Assembly (NCBI GenBank): GCA_965644295.1
Contig: CBFFRP010000232.1
Coordinates: forward strand, 45,035 to 109,034
Length of the DNA: 64,000 nt
DNA from: Paraphysomonas bandaiensis
Lineage: Eukaryota > Chrysophyceae
Direction of reading: 5' to 3'
Shown here in pieces: positions 35,914 through 46,845 of the stretch. The first letter of the stretch is position 1, and each line of letters begins with the position of its first letter. The notes below the pieces were generated by a model. It did not search any database. It was not told the DNA's origin and saw only the letters and a program-made list of their open reading frames with translations. The position numbers and the translations under genes were made by a program.

Positions 35914-36436
35914 GGTAAAGAAAGAAATAGTTGATGAGTGGGTTTGATAGACAGGATATTGTGTGTATTACTACAATGAATTGAAACAATAATAAATCTA
36001 CATGTCGACAGGGCCGAACACTGTATAGAACACTACCATACCACATGCTCGTACATACATACTATGCGAATCCCACTGTATCTGTACGTATACATGCATA
36101 TATATGTATGTATCCAGAACGGTATCTTCACATGTACGTATTCTTGCACTCCATCTCGTTGCATTTGCATTCCTGTTTTTGGTATACGATATGAGGCTGG
36201 AAATTCTCCATATACATACATATGTATGTATGTGCAGCAGTACGTACCACTATATGCTGTGTCTGCATGTCTGCATGTATGTATAGAAATACAGCAGTAT
36301 CTATCGATGCATCAAATCAAGGTCTTGAGGTTGCAAGATTGGTATGCAGACATCCCTGCATATAATCACTATCACGTGAATAACAAGACATATTTGTGAT
36401 TTAATTTCAGTGTTTCATTTTCAAAAAGTAATTAAC
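35914..36436. promoter_or_regulatory. Bidirectional promoter region between the two TPI genes
   Basis: About 520 bp with ATGTATGTATGTGCAGCAGTACGTAC near 36215-36245 and AATACAGCAGTATC near 36290, both instances of the recurring TACAGCAG motif, and GTACATACATAC-type runs. Shared control of the pair is an inference from the layout. Confidence 0.5.
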
Positions 36437-37516
<1,080 letters not shown>

Positions 37517-38262
37517 ATATGTGATATTTTTCATTGATGGAATCGCTCTTCAATAAGTAGTATTTCTACTTTATTTATTGTACTGTATATTTATCTTTTA
37601 GAACAGGTCTAGGGAACAATATATTGCAATACAATAGTTAGATAGCGCAGGGATAGGGAAAATATATTGCAATACTATTGTTAGATAGCGTTCCATCAAT
37701 AGTATTGATGTATTGATTATTGATGGAGTTCTTAAACCGGCCCTACAATACACAATACTATTGCAATATTTTGTGAGCTGCTTTAACAGAAACAATATTG
37801 ATGCAATATTAGACCAACCCACCAATCAATATATTGTGCCCTTTACAATATATTGTTCCCTATCCCTGTTGTGCCCTATCCCTGATTATCATTAATCACC
37901 ATTTACATACATGTGTACATTTACAAACACTAGTCATTAAGATCCCACTGCGCCGGAAAACTAAGTCTCCCTTCTGCTTAGCTAGTCACATTTTTTTTTC
38001 ATACTCATTCTCTTAGTGTAAAACATAATATTGGTATTCTTCGTCGCATGATTTTTAGTTAGTGGTTGTACTGATATAAAACTTCACAGTCAGCTGTTTG
38101 TTTTATCTTTCAAGTATATTTACCGACACATTCAGCACGGCACTAATTAACGGATAGTTAAAAATAGTTCAATTTATTTAAATACATGATAAAAATTCAA
38201 AGAAAACTGTTGTACAACTCTATAGTTGGGCAAAAAAAATCCAAATCATCATTTCATATAAC
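37517..38262. other. Intergenic with a foldback MITE
   Basis: Apart from the 37612-37860 element, nothing coding is seen. A second partial copy of the right terminus (CCCTATCCCTG) follows at about 37873-37885. Confidence 0.4.
37612..37860. mobile_element. 249-bp foldback MITE, TA-flanked
   Basis: Termini GGGAACAATATATTG (37612-37626) and CAATATATTGTTCCC (37846-37860) are perfect inverted repeats, each flanked outside by TA, the target duplication typical of Tc1/mariner elements. Internal repeats of TTGCAATAC, GTTAGATAGCG and AGGGATAGGG make it self-similar. No coding capacity. Confidence 0.75.
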
Positions 38263-38646
38263 ATGTTCTACGCGATAGTGGAATTATTAAAATTGACGAC
38301 ATCGCGGCGAAGTGTTAAAAAAGTATGCGTCACATTTAGAAATGCTTTTACAGAGGGTGTGTCTAAAGGAATTAACGAACGTAGACATTATATGATCAAT
38401 AAAACTATAGGAAATGTTCTTCAACAACTTCATCACTCAATTGTAAGGATGATTAAGCCGTTTATGTTATTCAAGATATGTACAAGTATTGGCGATCCAA
38501 ACATGACACGGAAGCAAACACCCGAAACCCTGTTTCAAATACACATTCATGAGCGGAAGAAGTCACTACACTGCAAAGATACCGCAATACGCGGAACAAT
38601 ACAGCCGACATGCATAGAAATGCACATTACGATTCAAACAACATGA
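38263..38646 (+). CDS. Possible small protein, 127 aa, unknown
   Basis: ATG-initiated ORF with basic, Ile/Thr-rich composition (MFYAIVELLKLTTSRRSVKK...). No domain or signal recognised and no neighbouring exon found. It may be a chance frame; listed because it is the only open frame between the MITE and the LRR gene. Confidence 0.2.
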   Translation: MFYAIVELLKLTTSRRSVKKVCVTFRNAFTEGVSKGINERRHYMINKTIGNVLQQLHHSIVRMIKPFMLFKICTSIGDPNMTRKQTPETLFQIHIHERKKSLHCKDTAIRGTIQPTCIEMHITIQTT

Positions 38647-39125
38647 AGACGGCTCATTACATTGGGGCAAGCAGCTTCTACGTATATATCAACCTGCTCT
38701 AGTTCTATTTATATACCTAACAGTTAAGGCGTCTCGTGGTGTTTAATTTCTACTAGCAAGTATTTTCACGTATAGAAAGCGCGTATTTTTAGAAATAAAA
38801 TGTAAAAAAAACTGATAATTTCACCTTTTTAATAAGAATGGGGCATTTTTAGAAAGATCCACCCAACATTATACACCAAATACCTCTGCCTCCTATACAT
38901 ACCACTTTTATACTTGTATACTTGTATACTCCGTAGACCGGTCATCGTTTCAACGTATCTGTGACGGTTCTACACTCAGCTGCTGTACATGTATGTGTAT
39001 ATGTACACTGCCAGTAGCTGACAGTTACCTCCACATATACATATACATATATATATACACGACTATCTGTTCATAATCATAGTTTAAATAATCACCTTTA
39101 ATAAGGACACCTTATCATAGTAAAT
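38647..39125 (+). promoter_or_regulatory. Upstream region of the LRR gene
   Basis: Holds ACTTGTATACTTGTATACTCC near 38915 and CTCAGCTGCTGTACATGTATG near 38975, an instance of the recurring motif about 150 bp before the start codon, then TATATACACGAC closer in. Confidence 0.4.
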
Positions 39126-40148
39126 ATGTCTGATCAAAACAATCGGAGGGCTGTAAAGCTCACGAAGACATTAATTATGTCATCGACAACAATGTCGAAG
39201 ACTAGAACAGAGACACTGGAGCATTTTCTCGCCCATATCACTCACTTGCATTTACAGGCAAAGAGGATACGCGTTATTGAGAACTTAGAGTGTTGTGCCA
39301 ACTTGAAGGTTCTCTATCTTTACGACAATAGAATAGAAAAAATAGAAAATTTGAATTTCGCGAAAGGCCTCTCTTACTTATACCTCGAAAACAACTGTAT
39401 CAGTAAAATGCCTAATTTCACGAATACCAAATTAAAGAAACTATTCCTCGATGAAAATGAAATTCGCGTTGTTGAAGGACTTAACAACTGCCGTGAATTG
39501 TCAACTCTATCTGTTGCTCGCCAGAGACTTCCGAAACTGACACCACTGTCGTTTCAACGTTCATCGTTGGATGCTATCAGTGAAACACTTGAAGTTCTGG
39601 ATATATCAGGAAATAATATATCTGAACTTGGCCCATTTCATGTCCTCTTCAGACTGAAAAAGCTATTTTGCTCCGATAACAATATATCTGATGTTGGAGA
39701 AATTGAAGGTATAGTTAGTTTGAGGGAGTTGTCAGAAATTAATTTCAAGCGTAACCCGTGTTGTACCTTGCGAAGGTACAAAGATTATGTCATTGGGGCG
39801 GCCTCTGATGCGCTGCGTATGTTTGATGATGTGCCTATTACACAAAAAAATATTGATGCCATTCGTGGCATCCAAAAACTGCGGAGGAAGATTGGGTTAG
39901 TTGATGGCTCACAGTCAATGTCCGTGGACAAGTATGAGGATGTACAGCAGTTCGAACCATCACAATCTCACGATGAGAGTAGCTACGCGCATAGTAGCAA
40001 ATTTGATCAACCAGAGGAGGATGGACAAGATGCCGATGATGGAGATGAAGGAGATGGAGAACAAAAAGAGTATGTCGACGATCAGAGTCTAACCTCAAGT
40101 AATGGTGGTCAAGTGGTGGAATCAGAATTTACAATGTCGCAATATTAA
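39126..40148 (+). CDS. PPP1R42: Leucine-rich-repeat protein, PPP1R42 (LRRC67)-like
   Basis: Single-exon gene, 340 aa. SDS22-type LRRs (LxxLxLxxNxIxxIxN) run from about residue 35 to 210: ITHLHLQAKRIRVIENL, LKVLYLYDNRIEKIENL, LSYLYLENNCISKM, LKKLFLDENEIRVVEGL, LEVLDISGNNISEL and LKKLFCSDNNISDV, closed by a cap KRNPCCTLRRYKDYVI. The N-terminus VKLTKTLIM...ETLEHFLAHITHL and the linker ELSTLSVARQRLPKLTPLSF match PPP1R42, a centrosomal/ciliary-base regulator of protein phosphatase 1. The C-terminal 90 residues are acidic and not conserved. The match is by recalled motif layout, so orthology is likely rather than proven. Confidence 0.75.
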   Translation: MSDQNNRRAVKLTKTLIMSSTTMSKTRTETLEHFLAHITHLHLQAKRIRVIENLECCANLKVLYLYDNRIEKIENLNFAKGLSYLYLENNCISKMPNFTNTKLKKLFLDENEIRVVEGLNNCRELSTLSVARQRLPKLTPLSFQRSSLDAISETLEVLDISGNNISELGPFHVLFRLKKLFCSDNNISDVGEIEGIVSLRELSEINFKRNPCCTLRRYKDYVIGAASDALRMFDDVPITQKNIDAIRGIQKLRRKIGLVDGSQSMSVDKYEDVQQFEPSQSHDESSYAHSSKFDQPEEDGQDADDGDEGDGEQKEYVDDQSLTSSNGGQVVESEFTMSQY

Positions 40149-40579
40149 TCGACGCTGTGACTGAGAGTCGTGTTGTTAATTATACGGGTAATTATGTGAG
40201 AAGTAGTGGTGTATAATGACCTGCTTGCGCTGCAATGGTATGATGTCGTTTGACAGGTTGCCCAGTACAATTTATACCATTCTGATCAAGAGTATAAAAT
40301 GTATAGTAGTTAATCTAGAATTAATTTTGAGGTAGTAGGCATAATATTAATGTTAAAAACATTCTAAAGTTCTCTCGTAGCTTCACTATTAACTTTAGAC
40401 CTAATGGAAACATACAGCTGTATGTAAAATATAAATCCTACTAGTTCTTTGAAGTATACATTTTTCTGTTAACTCCAAATATCTACAGTATAGATACCAT
40501 CAGTGTCGTCGACAGAAATCTATCGTATGCTACGCAAGTATTCATTCTCCCTTGCATCAACATTTAGTCCATTACAGTA
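40149..40579. other. Intergenic, nothing seen
   Basis: AT-rich, between the LRR gene and the MITE. No features. Confidence 0.4.
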
Positions 40580-40849
40580 TTGACTATTGACCATTTTCAG
40601 ACAATGAAGATCGTTGTAAGAGAATTTAAAGTTAATCAAACTAGATAGATTATGTATACTATTGACCATTTTCAGACAATGAAGATCGTTTTAAGAGAAT
40701 TTAAAGTTAATCAAACTAGATAGATTATGTATACTATTGATCATTTTCAGACAATGAAGATCGTTTTAAAGAAGAAGTTAAAGTTAATCAAACTAGATAG
40801 ATTATGTTTTTTTAACGATCATCATTGTCTGAAAATGGTCAATAGTCAA
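40580..40849. mobile_element. 270-bp MITE with internal 75-bp tandem units, TA-flanked
   Basis: About 37-bp inverted termini (TTGACTATTGACCATTTTCA... and its inverse ending 40849) are flanked by TA on both sides (40578-40579 and 40850-40851). Inside are three tandem units, 40583-40657, 40658-40732 and 40733-40809, of 75, 75 and 77 bp, each beginning with the terminal sequence and ending in AATCAAACTAGATAGATTATG. A related single unit lies at 46243-46312. This looks like a mariner-type MITE whose left half was tandemly amplified. Confidence 0.8.
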
Positions 40850-40988
40850 TATACAGAGAGATGCATTAGAAATCCTAAACCAAAAGATATCCATAGTCAG
40901 AGCCAGATGAACTGATTATTATGAAGCATACCACACTGTATGGTATCTATATATAAATCATTCATATTGCTACAGGCTAGACATGATG

Positions 40989-41813
40989 TCACTGAAGTTT
41001 TCTCGCGTTGAACCTTTCAAAAGACTTCTTGACTATTATACCAAACCAATAGAGCTGCATCGCAAGAATAGGGACAAAAACGCCAGTTATAATCATTCCA
41101 AATATCTGGGTGTCCCGATTAGAACTTCCAAGAACCATCATTTGAACTACTTCATACATCAAGTAGACCAAGTTCAGTACTCGAATAAGAAAAAACACAA
41201 TTACAAAAGCTATTTCAAAGATTGGGACAAATATAGACTTCTCGTTACCAGTGTTTCGTAATATATAAGATATAGTAAAACAAATAGATGTCGATTCCAT
41301 GATCAGCACTCTTGAGCAAAATGGAGCTACATCGACAGGTAGAAGAGGGACAATTACAAAAAGGCATAGGCCTAGCATATGGTGTATAATGTACTCATAA
41401 CGGCCCTGTAAAGCCTCTGGAATTGCATAAAAGAAAATGTCAGCGGCCAGATAACCAAAACTAAATGGTGCAGCTTCACAATGAAGCAGCATCGCGCTTC
41501 CTTCGTTCAAGACCGATTCGTTGTAAGTGGAAAAGAAAGGTCCTATAGCACTTGTCGCATTAGCTGTCAAGAATATCATACGATAGACTGCCTGTGGTAC
41601 AACGACCACATGATGAACAAATGAACATATGTAAGAAATGAAATCTGCTTTCTTCTTATCAGGAAATTTATTGTAATACTTTGGAAGAAGTTTCGTCATA
41701 GCAAAAGGCATTAAGTAAAACATGGATGAAAATAAGATCACCCAAAACAAACTATCTGATAGGAAATAAGGAAATAGCTCATTATAAACGGGAGAATCAT
41801 GTGAGATTGCCAT
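40989..41813 (-). CDS. TLC-domain membrane protein
   Basis: 274-aa polytopic protein from the ATG at 41813 (a GTG-initiated extension upstream is unlikely to be used). Six to seven hydrophobic segments are visible. The TLC (TRAM/LAG1/CLN8) signature includes FVHHVVVVPQAVYR, LAADIFFYAI, YIIHHMLGLCLFVIVPL and MESTSICFTISYIL. TLC proteins of this size resemble TMEM56/TLCD members, which act in lipid handling, rather than ceramide synthases, whose HH motif is embedded differently. Substrate unknown. The gene is divergent from the hydrolase-tweety fusion gene. Confidence 0.85.
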   Translation of the reverse strand: MAISHDSPVYNELFPYFLSDSLFWVILFSSMFYLMPFAMTKLLPKYYNKFPDKKKADFISYICSFVHHVVVVPQAVYRMIFLTANATSAIGPFFSTYNESVLNEGSAMLLHCEAAPFSFGYLAADIFFYAIPEALQGRYEYIIHHMLGLCLFVIVPLLPVDVAPFCSRVLIMESTSICFTISYILRNTGNEKSIFVPIFEIAFVIVFFLIRVLNLVYLMYEVVQMMVLGSSNRDTQIFGMIITGVFVPILAMQLYWFGIIVKKSFERFNARKLQ

Positions 41814-42378
41814 GATTCCCTGTTGTAAATGTACTAACTCCTTATTAACTCGACGGTTAAGTTTAATATGCAAGTGACAGCAATGCTGTGCTAGCTTGCA
41901 AATCCCGTGACTGTTACTTTGCACAGCTTACACCGTCACCATGAACCATACACACATACCCACTGCTGTACTGATATACAGTTGTACCTATACAGCTGTA
42001 CCTATACAGCGGTACCTATACAGCGGTACCTATACAGCAGTAGAGGGTGGGCTGTACATGAGGGTGGGTGTCTTATATCGGGAAAAGGGCATTTTTCTCA
42101 TTACAACACACACAGTTTTACAGCACTATATTCTGTAAATGTCAGGGGGTAAAAAGAGGGGGTAAATTTTTTATAAATACGTAAAAAAAAGTATATGTAG
42201 GAATGGTATAGCGTGTGTATGTATAGCATCTACTAGCAGTATCTTTCACAGCCACACGGAGTGTCATAGAGAACAGTCTCTATATGTATGTATATATATG
42301 TATGTATGTATCATTAGTAAGAACACTCTACTAGCATATCATAATATTTGATAGTGATATAAACTACTAAGAAGTGAT
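41814..42378. promoter_or_regulatory. Divergent promoter region with 14-bp tandem repeat
   Basis: Between the TLC gene (minus) and the 42379 gene (plus). CCACTGCTGTACTGATATAC near 41961 and TATACAGCAGTAG near 42030 bracket four exact or near-exact copies of a 14-bp unit TGTACCTATACAGC (41983-42038). CTAGCAGTATC lies near 42231. Confidence 0.55.
41983..42038. repeat. Four tandem copies of a 14-bp unit
   Basis: Units (T/G)GTACCTATACAGC at 41983, 41997, 42011 and 42025. Each carries TACAGC, the core of the recurring upstream motif. Confidence 0.9.
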
Positions 42379-45232
42379 ATGAATAGACTCAGTTATGCAT
42401 CACCACTACTCATTCTCACTCTATTATCAATCATATCAACAACATATAGCAGTAGCATGCAGTGCTCTGACTATAACTGTTGTGATATTAATAAAGACAA
42501 TGGATGCATGTTATCTACCTTACTAGACAATGCAACAACCCTCATATTCCCTGGAGGGGATACACGATGTATTCTGGTAGGATAATACCGCATAAGTAAC
42601 TGTACTCAGTAATATGGTGTTTATTGCAGTCATCTTCCACTCCATATGCATTTGAAGTACATAAAGGAAGTAAAGAAAAGATTCTTTTCTATTTTCAAGG
42701 TGGGGGAAGTTGTTGGGACGAGGAATCTACTCAAAACAGTGGGTCTGATGTGAAGAACACTAGATGCAGGACAGATGCTGTTCCATGGCCTGTTTATGGC
42801 GTTTTTGATCGCAGCGATCCTCGAAACGCATTTGCAGAATACACTATCGTAAATGTACTTTACTGTTCTGGGGACAACCATGCAGGTAATGTTCAGCGTG
42901 AATACTTAGACAATGATGGTGGAGAGGTGATTCAAAGAGGGATTGCTAATGTGGAGGCCGTGCTGACATGGGTGCAGAATCAACAGAGCTCTGGGGAACT
43001 TTCCAAGAAACTATCAGATTTAGTTGTGATGGGATGTTCTGCTGGATCAATTGCCTCCCAAGTATGGGGCAATGAAGTTGTGAAGCGACTGAACTACCCT
43101 CAGCGAGCTGCTATAGTTCTTGATAGCTACTTGGGACTATTTCCTGCTGATATTCAGGGCCCACTAATTCGAGAGTTTGGTATGTGTGACCTCAGTTTCC
43201 TCAGCGATGAGTTTCGGAGTATTTGTGAAGCCGGAAACGCGACCCTTATGAATCATACATTTAATGCAATGGCTGCCTCTCCTCATGTTCCCTACCTATT
43301 CATCCACTCTGCTTACGATCGAGTTCAGATTAAGTACTACAATTATGTGGCGGAGTCTTACGGTTATGATAATGGGTTTGGTTCTGATGGTTTTGAAGCT
43401 GCCTCTCAAGCAGTCTTTGCAGAGTATAACACTCTGTCTAACTTTCTTGTGTACTATATCAATAGCAACCAACATTGCTACACGCCTACACCGTACCTGT
43501 TCTTTGCAAATACTGACGGTATTAGCGGGTACGAAACAGATGATGCGAATGACGATGGCACTGATGATTCTGTCGGTGGTAACGTGGACGATGATAGTGT
43601 TATGGCAGTTGATATCACAGAGGAAACTCTCAACAAATGGGTGTCGCGTCTCCCTCTCTGGGCTGGTCAGGATATTTACTCTCAATGTGCCGAAGATATG
43701 TGCTCTGAAGATGTAATTCCGAAGAGGTATATTCAGTATGAAGTGTCTAGTGACAGTGGAAATCAAGGAGAAGGTTACGTCAAACAATCAGAGTATAGTC
43801 CATCCCGTTTAGTGCGGAATATGCACCAAGTTCCCCATCTCAATTCAGACTTCGAAACTGTGGACAGCACGTTCAATATCACTCATAACATCGGGTATTC
43901 AGAATACACTGCTTCTCTTGTGACTGTGCCTGTTCTAGTGTACGTGATAGGGATATTCGCTGTTTTGGTGTTTTTGTTTGCATTATTGATTCGGTCTATG
44001 AGCAGAGGAGTGAAGTACAGCAAGACGTCGAGCTCTGAGAGAGGTGACCTAGAATCCAGGCCGTTGGATATGAAAACCGTGAAATACACTGACATGGCTC
44101 CTCCAATAGAACTTGTGCAGGCATTCTTGGGGTGCCTTTTCGTTGCGTGCTTTCTCAATTTTTTTTTGTTCATGGGCAACGTGGAGGTCTCTCGTGGTAC
44201 GGATAAGGGTGATGCAGCTCTGTACCATTTACAGTATTCCTTTGAAGACCTCATGCACTATAGCGATAGTCTGCAAGTTCAAGGAGCGAACTTGACGGAT
44301 CAACTGACCATCGCATCAGAAGATGGATGCGAGGAAGCAGATGATGTGCTGGTTTACATGGACTCGTACGATGAATATATTCAGGAATTTGACAATGCCG
44401 TATCGCCTGTAGAGCCGAAGGTAGCTCGAGGAAGAAGAAATGTGAATAACTACGCAGTTGAAAAAAAGAACGGCTTCGTGTTCACAGTTTTCACCGTTTC
44501 CACACTTTGCATTATGTCCTTGTGGTTGTCGTCGCATCTGAGAAGTGTATGTGGCCTAAAATTTTCAATTGGTTTGGCGACATTTGTGGTACTCCTGAGT
44601 TTAATATTTTGCACTCTTTATATGATATTTCTGGTAGGCCCACTATCCTACACTGATTATAATGTCTTACTTGTAATTAGATTGCTCTGGCGGATTTTTG
44701 TATGGATCCAACAACCTATGTGCTATCTATGATAAAGCAGGGGAGCACGCAAGAAACAGTGAAGTACTATGCCACCTGCTCTGGAGTCAGTCCTGCATCC
44801 GAGTACCTATATGGAGCGGAATATACCACAAATGTCATGGAATATTTTGTGGGGACATTAGCTTCAGATTACTGTGTTGATAATACTGGAGTGTTAGGTG
44901 CTCTTTCCAGTGTTCGTTACATATCATCCGATATCAACGCTGTCCAGAATATCGCTGACTGCGCGCCATACAAGGAATACTGGGAACGTTTCTTTCACGA
45001 GGGAGCTTGCTCGAATATTTTTGAGGGAATGTATATAATTTGGATATCGCAAACGTTGGCAGCTCTCTTTTTATTTGCTGCTGCCGTCCTAGCAAGTGTT
45101 ATATATCCGTATTACGCTAGTTATCATAAGCAAGTAGAAACACAACTACTAATGGATTCATCACACGACTCCTTATCGTCCACAGAATCTTCTACTAATG
45201 TAGTCATCGAGATGAACAGGAGATCGCTATAG
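42379..45232 (+). CDS. Notum/pectin-acetylesterase-like hydrolase fused to a five-helix tweety/prominin-like membrane region
   Basis: Exons 42379..42576, 42630..44633 and 44681..45232 give about 917 aa with all frames open. Residues 1-25 are a signal peptide. About 55-420 form a PAE/Notum alpha/beta-hydrolase: oxyanion-type YFQGGGSCWDE, nucleophile motif MGCSAGS (about residue 202), an Asp in HSAYDRVQ (about 296) and a His in NQHCYTP (about 347). Then come helices near 495-522 and 560-585, an extracellular loop, helices near 684-706 and 712-734, a second loop opening with ALADFCMDP, and a last helix near 850-878, followed by a Ser-rich tail. Helix spacing (2-loop-2-loop-1) is that of tweety/prominin proteins. 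The third exon is joined across a 47-nt GTAGGC...AATTAG intron, and the join creates the ALADFC motif, supporting it. Predicted at the plasma membrane with the hydrolase outside. Hydrolase family firm; membrane family tentative. Confidence 0.8.
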
Positions 45233-45741
45233 AATTCGTGCAGTAACTTATTCTTTGGTTTGCATCTAAAAGGTGATTTAGAATCTATTCTTACTTGGTA
45301 TTTTGTCGTTCCGCTCTTATGATGTAAATTATTGGTCAGAGCTAATAAATTGAATATAAGATAATGATTTATGTTACAACTTACTTGTGATTTACTTGTT
45401 CTCAAATTGACGCATAGCGCATAGGTATACATCTAAATGTTACTGACGTTGATATTAGTATGTAATTTTTGTACTCTGACCGTTAAACTCTACAATCAGT
45501 ATGACACCATAAACCATATATAGATATCTAGCCTACTCTGTGCTTCACTTCCTACTACACATCATATTTTGAGCTTGAAAATACAATCTCTGTTTGCTAC
45601 ACAACTTTGCTTGGTGCTATGTGATCTACAATGTGCACCGTATGCGCGTTGTGTACTATATACGAAAGTGTTAATATACACACAACACCATAAAAGAAAT
45701 TGCTTGCTCACTGCGTTTTCTTCGAGTGATATAGCGAAATT

Positions 45742-45770
45742 GGTTGCACCTTGGCGCTTGCTCTGTGTTG
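45742..45770 (+). repeat. LINE tail motif copy, degraded
   Basis: GGTTGCACCTTGGCGCTTGC followed by TCTGTGTTG; one arm of the palindrome carries a change (GGCGC). Confidence 0.45.
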
Positions 45771-46242
45771 AGTTCTGGTATATGAGGGCGATTGAAAGCT
45801 GTAGTTATAAGGTATTTAAATTACAGTAGTAGACAGTTGTACTCTTATTAATTGCACTGTGAGCATGATTGACGATAAGTATAATATAGTATATTAAAAC
45901 GGAAATAGTGATGATGCAAGTTATAGTGACGAAGTAAGTTCGTACGAGAAATGAGTGGTAGCAGAGAGACAACATGAAATTGGTGAATGATAAGAGATTA
46001 TTTGTGATTATAACTTTTATAATTCTCAGCATTATAATTTATTAATACTTCTTATAATATAATGTCGAACTTTGATACGGTGTGTAGTGACAGACAAGCC
46101 ACTTTCGTAGCACCAAATAGTAGGATATCAGAGTTAAGCACTAGTTATTAGTTTAGATGTAATGCTTAATTAGTTCTGACTCTTTAACATTAAACACCTA
46201 TTGCAAAAGATAAGACATTCACTAATATTCTACTCTATCTTA

Positions 46243-46312
46243 TTGACTATTGGTCATTTTTACAATTCAGATCGTTAAGAGAAGTTTATTGTAATCAAAC
46301 TAGATAGACTTC
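46243..46312 (+). repeat. Degenerate single unit of the 40580 MITE family
   Basis: TTGACTATTGGTCATTTTTA, then CAGATCGTTAAGAGAAG and AATCAAACTAGATAGA in the same order and spacing as the 75-bp unit. No second terminus is visible, so it is a solo fragment. Confidence 0.6.
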
Positions 46313-46845
46313 TATATTAAATTGCATACACAATTGTGTGTGTTGTCATGTAAAAACATGTCAACAACATGATAAATCATTTCGTTCATATCAGATGTCA
46401 GCCACTGCTCAACCTCCGTATCTTGAATCGTCATGATACAATACTTCATTTTCACAGTTATAGCTATATAGCATATTTGACAACGTATTACTGTTTTTCA
46501 CATTGTATTTAACGTGTTCTACAGCACTATCTTAGAGAACCATACGTATTCCAACATATCTATCTACCTATTACGTATTACACATGATTTTGTGTATAGT
46601 ATATACTGATTTCGCCGTCGTTAAGTGTGTTGTCTTCAATAAACTGTTAATAGCTCAACTCCTCTTACAATAGCCAACGTAAAGACGACAACAAGCTAAA
46701 CCAAAACAATTTCAAAATAAATTATAATATTTATTCTCTATAGATACACGATAAGACATTAACATTAAGTAACACGGTCAATTACATATCAAGACATAGA
46801 AACCATCGTGAGTGGTTACGCTACATATATTGCTAACGGCCGCTT

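Larger units (their letters stand above)
45233..46845. other. Intergenic, repeat remnants
   Basis: No gene seen. It holds a LINE-type tail motif copy at 45742-45770, a dispersed repeat (TTCTGACTCTTTAACATT to AAGACATTCACTA, about 46171-46222) also at 27475 and in part 21725, and a degenerate MITE unit at 46243-46312. Confidence 0.5.

Noticed and set aside
40989-41924. Longer N-terminus for the TLC protein
   Set aside because: The upstream extension begins with GTG, not ATG; the first in-frame ATG is at 41813.
43264-43787. Two 150-163-codon ORFs overlapping the hydrolase exon
   Set aside because: Frame shadows inside a clearly coding exon with intact catalytic motifs.
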